DNA from: Annulohypoxylon bovei var. microspora
Taxonomy: Eukaryota > Ascomycota > Sordariomycetes > Xylariales > Hypoxylaceae
Direction of reading: 5' to 3'
Length of the DNA: 26,890 nt
Assembly: GCA_022836615.1 (NCBI GenBank)
Contig: MU405455.1
Span: forward strand, 1 to 26,890
Part shown: piece after piece, positions 10,576 to 20,340 of the stretch
Layout: every line of letters begins with the position of its first letter
Numbering within the stretch: position 1 is the stretch's first letter
The notes under the pieces: generated by a model
What the model saw: the letters and a program-made list of their open reading frames with translations, nothing else
The model's database searches: none
What the model was told of the DNA's origin: nothing
Position numbers and translations under genes: made by a program

Positions 10576-11215
10576 ACCTTAAACAAATTATTTAAAAAAT
10601 AACAAGCCATGAACTTTATAATTAAAATTAAAAAGGTTAATAAGTACGTTTAAATTATTATAATTATAATTTAAAAACGTATAAAACATATAATAAATTA
10701 ATTTTAATTAAAAAACCTTAAATACAAAGTAAATAATAAGGTTTAATTAAATTTAAAAAATATTATAATACCATAATTTAAAAAAAAACTTTCTTAATTA
10801 CACGCGAAATACAAGGTAATTAAAGTGATTAACCTTTATATAATAAAACTAAACATATTTACGGGAATTTAATCACGATTTTACATTAAATTACTTAAAT
10901 TAATAACCATAAACTTGTTGCCATCCCAAATATAAAATAACGTTTAATCATTATTTTTTATTAACTAAAACGGCGAAAACCCCGAATATATTATTAAAGA
11001 AATCTTACGATCGAAAAGTAAACGTAAAAAACGAAGCGTACGTAAAATGGTATTAATTAAATAAAAAGGTTACGCAAAGTTAACATAAAAGCCTTAAAAA
11101 AAATTAAAAAATATAAAAGCTTTAAAAACGTTTTACTAACGATTTAAGGTAAAAAACAAGGTAAACGAAGAAGTTTTCATAATTATAAGCCTTAAAAAAC
11201 AAAAAAAAAAAATAT
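10576..11215 (+). pseudogene. Integrase C-terminal region and chromodomain of element P
   Basis: At 10984-11130 the frame reads E-Y-I-I-K-E-I-L, a basic stretch, then V-L-I-K-*-K-G-Y-A-K-L-T-*-K-P. This is the chromodomain signature V-x-V-K-W-K-G-Y...T-W-E-P, with both Trp codons turned into TAA stops by RIP. Chromodomains bind methylated histone tails; in chromoviruses they guide integration to heterochromatin. The piece before it (10576-10980) is the integrase C-terminal part. The matching sequence in P0 is 11528-12167 and in M1 16913-17545 (minus). The frame is still that of RT (all motifs fall at positions equal to 1 modulo 3). Confidence 0.88.
11194..11212 (+). promoter_or_regulatory. 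Candidate polypurine tract before the 3' LTR of P
   Basis: An A-rich run interrupted by one C sits immediately upstream of the 3' LTR, where gypsy elements place the polypurine tract that primes plus-strand DNA. The same place in P0 (about 12145-12165) is also almost all A. In DNA this A-rich the call is weak. Confidence 0.4.
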
Positions 11216-11527
11216 TATTACAAATCGAGGATTTAAAAAATTAATTAAAATAAAAATCAACACAAGCTTATATTATGGTTATAAACATAATAAACGTAAA
11301 TCCTTATAATAAAATTATTAATAACCTTAAATAAATCGTAAAAATTATTAAAATACATATAAAAAAGGTTTTTACGTTAATTAATTTAATTTATACTTTT
11401 AAATATAAATATCGTAACCTTAAAAATAAAAAATTATTATTTTCCCTTTTTTTTCTTATTAATGAAAATAACCTCATTTTTAACCTTATATAATATAAAT
11501 TTATCGTTATTTATAAAAATTATTATA
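11216..11527 (+). repeat. 3' LTR of element P
   Basis: A 312-bp partner of 5859-6169. It begins TATTACAAATCGAGG and ends ATTATTATA. In contrast to the 5' LTR, this copy has kept C and lost G, so damage was on the opposite strand. Confidence 0.88.
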
Positions 11528-11532
11528 ACTTT
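11528..11532. repeat. Right target-site duplication of element P (ACTTT)
   Basis: A direct copy of 5854-5858, immediately after the 3' LTR; P0 resumes here. Confidence 0.85.
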
Positions 11533-12167
11533 AAATAAATTATTTAAAAAATAAAAAGTTATAAACTTTATAATTAAAATTAAAAAAATTAACGAATATA
11601 TTTAAATTATTATAATTATAATTTAAAAACGTATAAAACATATAATAAATTAATTTTAATTAAAAGGCTTTAAATATAAAATAAACGATAAAATTTAATT
11701 AAATTTAAAAAATATTATAATATTATAATTTAAAAAGAAATTTTTTTAATTACACGCGAAATATAAAGTAATTAAAATAATTAACTTTTATATAATAAAA
11801 TTAAACGTATTTACGGGAATTTAATTATAATTTTACATCGAATTATTTAAATTAATAATTATAAATTTATTATTATTTTAAATATAAAACGACGTTTAAT
11901 TATTACTTTTCATTAATTAAAATAATAAAAATTTCGAATATATTATTAAAGAAATTTTACGATTAAAAAGTAAACGTAAAAAATAAAACGTACGTAAAAT
12001 GGTATTAATTAAATAAAAAAATTACGTAAAATTAATATAAAAGTTTTAAAAAAAATTAAAAAATATAAAGGTTTTAAAAATGTTTTATTAACGATTCGAA
12101 GAAAAAAACGAAGTAAGCGAAAAAGCTTTCGCGATTATAAACCTTAAAAAATAAAAAATAAAAATAT
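11528..12167 (+). pseudogene. Gypsy copy P0, right half: integrase C-terminus and chromodomain, decayed
   Basis: It continues the integrase left off at 5858 and matches 10576-11215 of P along its whole length. The chromodomain remnant begins at 11936 (E-Y-I-I-K-E-I-L) and again has stops in place of Trp. RIP damage is heavier than in the matching part of P: several C retained in P are T here. Confidence 0.87.
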
Positions 12168-12472
12168 TATTACGAGTCGAAAACTTAAAAAATTAATTAA
12201 AATAAAAATTAATGCGAATTTATATTATAATTATAAACGTAATAAACGTAAATTTTTATAATACAATTATTAATAACTTTAAATAAATCGTTAAAATTAT
12301 TAAAACACGTATAAAAAAGTTTTTACGTTAATTAATTTAATTTATATTTTTAAATATAAATATCGTAACTTTAAAAATAAAAAATTATTATTTTTTTTTT
12401 TCATTAATAAAAATAATTTTATTTTTAACTTTATATAATATAAATTTATTATTATTTATAAAAACCGTTACA
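12168..12472 (+). repeat. 3' LTR of gypsy copy P0
   Basis: A 305-bp LTR matching those of P. It ends ACCGTTACA, keeping the canonical terminal CA that the other copies have lost. Minus-strand gypsy sequence (M2) begins at the next base, so P0 was inserted into M2. The target duplication cannot be checked because the 5' end of P0 is gone. Confidence 0.85.
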
Positions 12473-12930
12473 TTTTTAATATAATGTTAATATTTTATAT
12501 AATAACATTAAAAATTTAAATATTTTTATTATTTTTTTTATATTAACGTTTTTTTTTAAATTATAAATATTTTATTTTAACGTTATAAAATGTTTAAATA
12601 ATATTTTAACCTTTTTTATATATTATTAAATTATATTTTTTTAAACTTATTTTAATTAACTTTTTTTTCGTTTTATAAATAACATTATTTCATTTTATTT
12701 ATAATTTTTTTAATATTAAAAAAAACACGAAATCCGGGATAATATAATTATATATTTTTTTTTTTTTTATTTATATTAATTTTTATATATATAAATATAT
12801 TAATTATATAAATTTTTTTATTTTTAATTAATTTAAACTTTTTTTTAAATAAATATACGCGGTAATTTTATTTATTATATTAATTTTTTATTAAATGTTA
12901 AATATATTAAATATTTTAAATTTATAAATA
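12473..12930 (-). pseudogene. Gypsy copy M2, protease / linker region fragment
   Basis: Same orientation and sequence as 20353-20860, and the reverse complement of about 7560-8030. It is cut on the left by the LTR of P0 and on the right by the inverted block repeat. Across the block, the sequence continues at 15279 just as it does without interruption near 20860, which shows it is one element split by the insertion. Confidence 0.8.
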
Positions 12931-13460
12931 CGCGAAGTCCCCGCGTTCCGCGGACATAATACCTTTAAATTTTAAAATCCCGGGGTTTAACCGGGGTTTA
13001 ACCTTAATTTAACCAAGGTTCGATTTTTTAATTTTTTATTTTATTATTTTTTTTTTATAAAATTATTTCGTTCGCGGTAAACGGGGCGGGTTTATTTAAA
13101 GCGTTTTACGTTTTTTATAAATTTATTTCGCCGCCGTTTATTTTTATTATTTCATTTTAATTAAATTTAAATTAATTTAAAATAACCTTAAATAATTATA
13201 AAATTATTAATATTAAAAAAAAATTATTTAAATATTTAAATCCGATTTTAACGTTATAAATTTTTTTTTTACGATTTAATTAAATATATTAATATATTAT
13301 TCCGCGTTTAATTAAATAAATTAATACGTTAAAATTTTAATTTTATATTAATTTAATTAATTATTAATTTTAAAAATTAAATCCGAAGCTTTTTTTTAAT
13401 TATTTAATATAAAAGTTTTATTAAATTTTATTAATTTTTATATTATTAATTTTACATTTA

Positions 13461-13546
13461 AATTAATTATTTAATTAATTATTTAATTAATTATTTAATT
13501 AATTATTTAATTAATTATTTAATTAATTATTTAATTAATTATTTAA
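13461..13546. repeat. 12-bp A+T tandem repeat, left of nested insertion
   Basis: About seven units of TTAATTAATTAT; it corresponds to the array at 3560-3644 in the other block copy. A further piece follows the nested insertion at 14538-14602. Confidence 0.8.
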
Positions 13547-13585
13547 TTTTATTTTAACGAATTTAATTTATAATTTAAAAAACGA

Positions 13586-13600
13586 GCGGGTTACGCCCGC
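13586..13600. repeat. G+C-rich hairpin near the end of the 992-bp insertion
   Basis: Stem GCGGG (13586-13590) and CCCGC (13596-13600) around TTACG, within a G+C-rich island (13583-13610). The C runs there all end in CpG, which fits the local rule that such C is spared. Confidence 0.6.
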
Positions 13601-14162
13601 CCGCGCCCGTTTTAACCACATGGTTTTAACGGTTATAATCCATGTTATTATATTTATAAAGTTAAAACGTGGCGTTCTTCGAATTATGGTTTAAATATAA
13701 ATGGGTTTAAAAAAATTTATATGTTAATAATACCCACGATTATTTTTTTACGCGAAGAAATCCGACGTTAAAATACGTATTTAAAATCGAAATTTTTTAA
13801 AAGAATTTAATAACGTTTTTAATCGCGATATTATTACAATTTATATAACGTTTTTTAAAATAATAAAATTAAATATATTATGTTTCGTATAAGTTTTATA
13901 ATTATTTTTAAAACTTTTTTAATTAATTTAACGTGTGTAAAAATTAATTTAAACCGATATTATAACCATTATTTTTTTTATAAAAAAACCCTTTATAAAA
14001 ACCATTACCATATAATTAAAAAAAGCCGGTAAATTTACGAAATATATTTATCGGTTAATTTTTTTATATTTAATTTATTTTAAATAATTTTACGTTTAAA
14101 TTATTTATGTGTTAATTTATTATAATTAATATTATATTAACATTTTTATTAAAAAACGCGAT

Positions 14163-14246
14163 ACGCGATTTAAAACGCGACTTAAACCGCGATTTAAAAT
14201 GTAACTTAAAATGCGACTTAAAACGCGATTTAAAACGCGATTTAAA
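14163..14246. repeat. 12-bp minisatellite, seven units
   Basis: Seven consecutive 12-mers of the form ACGCGATTTAAA. Units 2, 4 and 5 have C in place of a T, and unit 4 reads ATGTAACTTAAA. All differences but one are C/T or G/A. It is interior to the 992-bp insertion. Confidence 0.9.
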
Positions 14247-14537
14247 AGTTTTATAAACTTAAAAAAACGTTAATAAATATCTTTAATATATAAAATAATT
14301 ATTTATTTAAAAAATATATTATTTATTACGCGATTAAAAGGTCGATTAAAAAGTAAGGTTTTTTTTTTAAAATAATAAATAATAAAATTAAAAACCATTG
14401 GTATTTAAATTAAATTTTAAGAATTTGTGGGGTAAAGTAAAAAAAAAGATATAACGCGTTTAATTAATTAAAAAATAATGTGATTAAAAAAGTATAAACG
14501 AAATTCTTAAATATTAATTTAAATTCGTTAAAATAAA

Positions 14538-14602
14538 TTTAATTAATTATTTAATTAACTATTTAATTAATTATTTAATTAATTATTTAATTAATTATTT
14601 AA
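14538..14602. repeat. 12-bp A+T tandem repeat, right of nested insertion
   Basis: About five units of the same 12-mer as 13461-13546, one of them with a C (AACTATTT). It probably belongs to the same array, split by the insertion. Confidence 0.75.
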
Positions 14603-14783
14603 CGTTTAATTATTAATATTTTAATAATAAAACGTTTTATAATAATGTAATTAAATTTATTCGATTTAATAATTTAAAAGCTTTCGAATGAATTTCATTA
14701 TGTTATTTAAACCTTGATTTTAATCGTTGTGGAAATGTTTCAAGTTTAAAAATTAATTCGTTTAAATCACCTGATTTCCTTAA

Positions 14784-14804
14784 GGGGAGGGGGGGGGGAA
14801 GGGG
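14784..14804 (+). other. G-rich tract, possible G-quadruplex
   Basis: Runs of 4, 10 and 4 G separated by A or AA. At the same place in block copy 1 (about 3364-3378) the complementary strand reads mostly A, so G was lost there. Confidence 0.7.
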
Positions 14805-14851
14805 TTAAAAATTAATATATTATTAATAATTATTTTAAGTTTTTCGATAAT

Positions 14852-14889
14852 TAAGTGACTTTTCGCGCTTGGACCACTTGATTTTCCGT
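14852..14889. other. G+C-rich islet in block copy 2
   Basis: Inverted counterpart of 3193-3229. The complement reads AAGTGGTCCAAGCGCGAAAA then GTCACTT. It keeps CpA and CpT sites although flanking DNA has none. Confidence 0.7.
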
Positions 14890-15278
14890 AATATATTATT
14901 AATAATATATTATTTTATTTTTTTCGTTAAATTAAAGGTTATATTTAACCGTAAATATTTTAATTATTAACGATCGTAAAATAATGTAATAAGTTTCATT
15001 TAATTCCATTATTTAATTAATTATATTATACGATTTTTATATTAAATTATAATTCTTTTAATAAAAGTAATAATTAATTAAAATTAATAAATTATTTTAA
15101 TAAAAAATATTTTTTTATATGCGAATTAAAAGGTACTTTAATTTATATAAAAATTTATATAACGAAATATATATTAATTATACTTAAATTACTTGCGTTT
15201 TTATTATACTTTTTTAATAATATATTAATTATTTAATTTAAAAACCCCGAAATAATAACCTTTTATAAATTCGAGGCA

Positions 15279-16602
15279 TATTAATAAATTTTTATTCGTT
15301 TAATAAAGTTTTAATTAAAAAAAAATAATATATATTTTATTTAAAACTTTTTTAATATTTATAAATTTTAATATTAACTTTTAAACGTAATTTCATTTAA
15401 AAGTTATTTATTTTTTAAACATTTTAATAATTTATAATTATTTTTAACATTTTAATTATTTTAAATTTTTATAATAACCATTTATAATATATTATTTTTA
15501 TTATTATAATTTAACCGGGATATAATTCGAAACGACGGGTAAATTATTATAAAATGCTTTATTTTCATGTAATAAATATATATATTTTTTTTTTAAATTT
15601 CTTAAATTTTTAATTTAACTTTTATCGTACTTTTAATAAATTATTATTATTTTAATATAAACCATTTATTTAATTTATTATTATAATTATTATAATAATT
15701 AAAATTATATAATTTATTTTATTTATAATTATATTTCCGTTTTTATTAAACTTTAATTATTATATTAATAAAGTTAACGGTTTTTTAATTAAATATTTTT
15801 TCGTATTAAATAATTATAAAACGGTTATTTTTTTTTTTATAATCCGGTATTTTTTTATTTTAATTATTACGTTATTAACTTTAACCATTTATTTATTATA
15901 ATTTTTTTTATTTAACTTTTTTATTATAAAAATATTCCTTAATTTATTATTTAATTTTACGTTAATATAATCGATTTTATTTTTCCCTTTTTAATTTAAT
16001 TTATTAATTAAAGTTAATTTACTTTTAAAGTTAATAAAAAAATCGCCGAAATATTAAAAAACATCTTAATGCATTTTAATTAAATTTTAATAAACGGTTT
16101 AAATTAATTATTTATTTTTAAATTTTTTAATTAAAATTTAAATAAAAGCTTTATTATTATATTATTTATTAAATTTTTTTATGTTAAATTATTATATTAA
16201 ACGTTGTTATTTTTTAACCGGAATTAAAGATATAATTTTCAAGTATTTATTTTTTTTTAATTTAAAATATATTATATTTTCCGAAATAAAAAAATTTAAT
16301 ATAATTATATATATTAAAAAATCCTTTTATTTATTAATTTAAATTAAATATTTATTTTTAATTAAAGTTATTTCTTTAATTTTATAAAATAAATTAAAAT
16401 TATTTAATAAATTAATTATAAGGTTATTAAAAAAATTATTAAAAATTTTATATATATTTAAATTATATTAATAAAAAATAATAAATGTTATAAAATTTTA
16501 ATCGTTTATTATTTAAAAAATGTTTATGTATTAAATTATCGTTTAACGTAATAAACGTTTTTTTAAAAACTTTTATTAATTAAAAAATAATTAATAAAAA
16601 TA
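15279..16602 (-). pseudogene. Gypsy copy M2, gag region, decayed
   Basis: Reverse complement of 6170-7500 and parallel to 20861-22161. It begins directly at the LTR 16603-16912 and reads leftward until the block repeat interrupts it at 15278. No gag domain can be proven by motif. Stops are dense and strand damage is mixed. Confidence 0.7.
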
Positions 16603-16912
16603 TATGACGGTTTTTATAAATAATAATAAATTTATATTATATAAAATTAAAAATAAAGTTATTTTCATTAATAAAAAAAAAAAAAAAGTAATAACCTTTT
16701 ATTTTTAAAGTTATAATATTTATATTTAAAAATATAAATTAAATTAATTAACGTGGAAACTTTTTTTATATATATTTTAATAATTTTAACGATTTATTTA
16801 AAGTTATTAATAATTTTATTATAAAGATTTATATTTATTACGTTTATAATTATAATGTAAATTCACGTTAATTTTTATTTTAATTAATTTTTTAAGTTTT
16901 TAATTTATAATA
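16603..16912 (-). repeat. LTR shared by gypsy copies M1 and M2
   Basis: A 310-bp LTR. Read on the minus strand it starts TATTATAAATTAAAAAC and ends ACCGTCATA. The chromodomain end of M1 precedes it and the gag region of M2 follows it without a gap, so it serves as 3' LTR of M1 and 5' LTR of M2. Confidence 0.82.
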
Positions 16913-18989
16913 ATATTTTTATTTTTTATTTTTTAAAGCTTATAATCGTAAAAGCTTTTTCGTTTACCCCGTTTTTTACTTTAAATTATTAATAAAACAT
17001 TTTTAAAACTTTTATATTTTTTAATTTTTCTTAAAGTTTCCACGTTAATTTTACGTAACTTTTTTATTTAATTAATACCATTTTACGTACACTTTATTTT
17101 TTACATTTATTTTTTAATCGTAAAATTTTTTTAATAATATATTTAAAGTTTTCGCCATTTTAATTAATAAAAAATAATGGTTAAACGTTATTTTATATTT
17201 AAAATAATAATAAGTTTATAATTATTAATTTAAATAATTTAATGTAAAATTATAATTAAATTTTTATAAGTATATTTAATTTTATTATATAAAAGTTAAT
17301 TACTTTAATTATTTTATATTTCGCATATAATTAAAAAAGTTTTTTTTTAAATTATAATGTTACGATATTTTTTAAATTTAATTAAACTTTATTATTTATT
17401 TTATATTTAAAGTTTTTTAATTAAAATTAATTTATTATATATTTTATATATTTTTAAATTATAATTATAATAATTTAAACGTATTTATTAACCTTTTTAA
17501 TTTTAATTATAAAATCCATAATTTATTTAAAACTTTATTAATAATTTATTTAATTAAATGTACGTAATATTTATACGTTATATAAAAAAAGTTTAATTTA
17601 ATTATTATATTTTAATTATTAATTATTATTATTATTATAAATAACATTTTTAATTAATTAAATTGTGTGTAAATTAAGAAATATCGTAAATATATTTATA
17701 TTTTTTAATTTATTTTTTTCGTAAATTTATTAATTTTTAAATTAAAAATAATAAATAAACATTATATTATTTTTATTAATTCGTAAAATTTTATTTAAAA
17801 TGTGTTTATTTAATTATTTTTTTAATTTAATATTACCGTTATAAAAAGGTTATAATATTTAATATAAATATATATAAATTTTATAATATATATTTTAATT
17901 TTTATAATATTTATTATTTTTAATAAAACCCATTTTAATAATTAATAAATAATTATTATTAAATATTAAAAATCCTTTTTTTTTTATTAATATTTTTATT
18001 ATAAAATTAATGGATAATTTTAAAAAATAATAATTAAAAATAAATAAAGGTTTTAATAACCTTTTTTATTAAATTCGTTAAACATGAATTTAATTATAAA
18101 TATTATAATTTTTATAAAACTTTTATATATTTTATTTTATAATTAATTAATAAAAAGATTTTAAGGTAATTATAATAATATTATTTTTTTTAAATAATTT
18201 ATAACGTGGAAATTATGGATATTTTAAATTATAATCGTTTTAAAAGGTTTTTAATTTAATATTTACGTTTAATTTTTAAATAATATAACTTTTTTATTAT
18301 TTAAATTATATTTAACGATTAAAATCTTATAATTTTTAAAAATTAACGGGAAATAATAATCGCTTTTATTAATAACCTTATAAATTATTTTAAAATTTAT
18401 ATTTTTAATAATTTTTTAATTTTATAAAGTTTATAAATTTTTATTATAAATTTTTTTTTTTCCGATAAATATAATTATAAGGTTTTAATTTAATATTACT
18501 TTTTTTTTTAACACTTTAATAATATTTATTAAAAATATTTAAATATTTATTATTATTATTTTTATTAAAAATAATTATTTTTATTTAAATAAATATTATA
18601 TATAATTTATTACTTTTTCGTCCTTTTAATTTATTAAAATATTTTAACCTCGTTTTAATAAAACATTAAGTCGTTTTATTTCTTTATTAATTTAATACTT
18701 TATAATAAAATTAAATTTCGATAAAGTTTATTTTTAATATATTTAATGTTTATTTAATTTATAAATAATTATAAAATATTTTAAGTTTTTATAATTTATA
18801 AAAATTATAAAAAGTTTAACCACTTTTTATAACTTTTTTTACCATGCTTTTATTAATTTAATAATTATTAAAAGCTTTTTATTATATATTTTATAATTAT
18901 ATTCGGTTAATAATAACTTTATTAAATAATAAACCATAAGCTTTAATATTTTATTATAATTTTTTTATAAAAAGTAAACTTTTAAAACT
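16913..18989 (-). pseudogene. M1 chromodomain, integrase and RNase H regions, decayed
   Basis: Reverse complement of about 9100-11215 of P. The chromodomain remnant lies at about 16985-17140, integrase at about 17545-18600 and RNase H at about 18700-18989. The part 17421-18835 is the closest relative of 1-2103 and shows the site of the 689-bp insertion there without the insertion. No frame is open for more than a few dozen codons. Confidence 0.82.
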
Positions 18990-20340
18990 TATTTTAAATA
19001 ATCCACTTTTAAATATGTTTTTTAATTAAGGTTTTAATAAATTAAAATCGATGTAATAATAAATAAATATTTTAATTTTTTAAATATTACGTTTATTTTT
19101 TATTTTTATTTAAAAAGGGTTTTTTTTTATTAAAATAATTAAAAAAATAATTAACTTATTAAATTTTTTAATAAATGTTTTATAAAAATTCACGAACTTT
19201 AAAAAGTTATAAACTTTTTATATATTTATAAGTAATTTTTATTTTTTAATGGTTATAATTTTATTAAAATTTATTTTAATTTTTTTTTTACCGTAATAAT
19301 AAAACTTAAATACTTAATTTCTTTTATAATAAAAAAATATTAATTAAAAACAAAGCCCCGTATTTATTAATCACGTGATATAACACTTATATATAATTAA
19401 TTATCGTGGTTTTTTCCCACGATTTTATTATTTAACATTATACATGTTACATATTTAACCATAATTCTTTTAAATAATTAATTATTCGTTATAAATATTA
19501 ATTTTCTTTTAATTAAAAACCATTCGTTATATATGCTTTAATATCGTTAATTTAACCGCCGTTATAATTGTTTTTAACCAAATCTTTAAATGTTTAAAAC
19601 TTTGCTTTAAAATAATATTTAAAAAAGTTTAACTTTAAATTAATATTATTAAAACATTTTAACACCATTTTAATTTTATTTATATAATTTTTATAAAATT
19701 TATTTAAATAAATTATTACATTATTTATATATATTAAATAATAATTATTTAAAAAATTAAATAAAGTTTTATTAATATAATATTAAAACATTATTAACAT
19801 TTTATATAATTTAAAGAGTGTAATTAATTATTCGAAAACTTTAAATTAAATGTAAAAAATAATTTTTTATTTATTTTTTTTTTATTCGTAACTTATAAAA
19901 TATAATTTTAACATTAACTTTAATTAATTATTTAATTTTATAAAAAAATTATAAGGTTTTTTTAATTAATAATAATAAATAACGATTATATATTAAAATA
20001 ATATTAAAAACCTTATAATTTATATAAAATTAAAAACCGTTTTTTAATTTTTTTATAAATAATATTAATGTTTTTTTTAAAGAATTATTAACCTTAATTT
20101 ACTTTTTATTTAATAAGTTTATTAAGATTTTTCGTAACATTAAAAGTTTTTTTTTTAATATATTATATAAAGGTTTTTATAAAACCTTTTTTTTTTTAAT
20201 TATTTTTTTATAAATTAATTTTAATATTTAACTTTAATTTTAATAATAATAACGTTATATTTTTATTATTTAAAAAATTTCCGGCCCGATTTTTTAATTT
20301 ATTAAATAACGCTTTTTAAATTTAATTAATCGTAAGTTTT
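18990..20340 (-). pseudogene. M1 reverse transcriptase region, decayed and interrupted
   Basis: Reverse complement of about 8036-9090 of P, plus the 272-bp insertion at 19342-19613. The catalytic motif is at 19720-19731 on the minus strand and reads Y-I-N-N: both catalytic Asp codons are now AAT. The flanking context, V-I-I-Y-L, is retained. This enzyme is dead even apart from its stops. Confidence 0.85.
19342..19613. mobile_element. 272-bp small inverted-repeat insertion in M1 RT
   Basis: Absent from the matching place in P (around 8760-8775). It is flanked by AATATT on both sides (19336-19341 and 19614-19619), a probable target duplication. The ends form a weak inverted repeat of about 14 bp (AATTAAAAACAAAG against ATTTTAAAGCAAAG). 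A central hairpin has stem ATCGTGG (19403-19409) and CCACGAT (19417-19423). It has no coding capacity and is likely a MITE. It is less RIP-damaged than its surroundings. Confidence 0.65.

Larger units (their letters stand above)
5859..11527 (+). mobile_element. Complete Ty3/gypsy chromovirus-type LTR retrotransposon P, RIP-inactivated
   Basis: A 5,669-bp element with LTRs at 5859-6169 and 11216-11527, a 5-bp ACTTT duplication on both sides, and an interior in the order gag region, protease region, RT, RNase H, integrase, chromodomain. It is nested in the integrase of copy P0. The LTR termini read TA...TA where other copies and the family rule imply TG...CA; the LTR at 12168-12472 still ends in CA. 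Such elements copy themselves through RNA in cytoplasmic particles, and a chromodomain at the integrase C-terminus steers integration toward marked chromatin. This copy cannot do so: stops interrupt every domain. Confidence 0.9.
13547..14538. mobile_element. 992-bp inverted-repeat insertion nested in block copy 2
   Basis: Absent from block copy 1, where the A+T array runs straight into unique sequence. The ends carry an inverted repeat of about 19 bp: TTTATTTTAACGAATTTAA at about 13548-13566 and its complement at about 14519-14537. The 12-bp A+T repeat lies on both sides, which hides any target duplication. The interior has no open frame. It holds a G+C-rich hairpin (13586-13600) and a 12-bp minisatellite (14163-14246). 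Class unknown; the short TIR suggests a non-autonomous DNA transposon. Confidence 0.6.
12931..15278 (-). repeat. Unclassified ~1.37-kb block repeat, copy 2 (inverted), with a nested insertion
   Basis: Reverse complement of 2820-4204. Net of the 992-bp insert at 13547-14538 it is about 1,356 bp. It interrupts M2: joining the bases outside 12930 and 15279 recreates the uninterrupted sequence seen near 20858-20870, apparently with no more than one duplicated base. The end near 12935-12955 is the G+C-rich hairpin terminus and the other end (15251-15278) is the CCTTTTATAAATTCGAGGCA terminus. The islet (14852-14889) and the 12-bp A+T array are preserved. Confidence 0.78.

Noticed and set aside
10576..12472. 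Tandem duplication of the chromodomain plus LTR segment
   Set aside because: The ACTTT target duplication and continuity of 5858 with 11533 show nesting of P in P0 instead.
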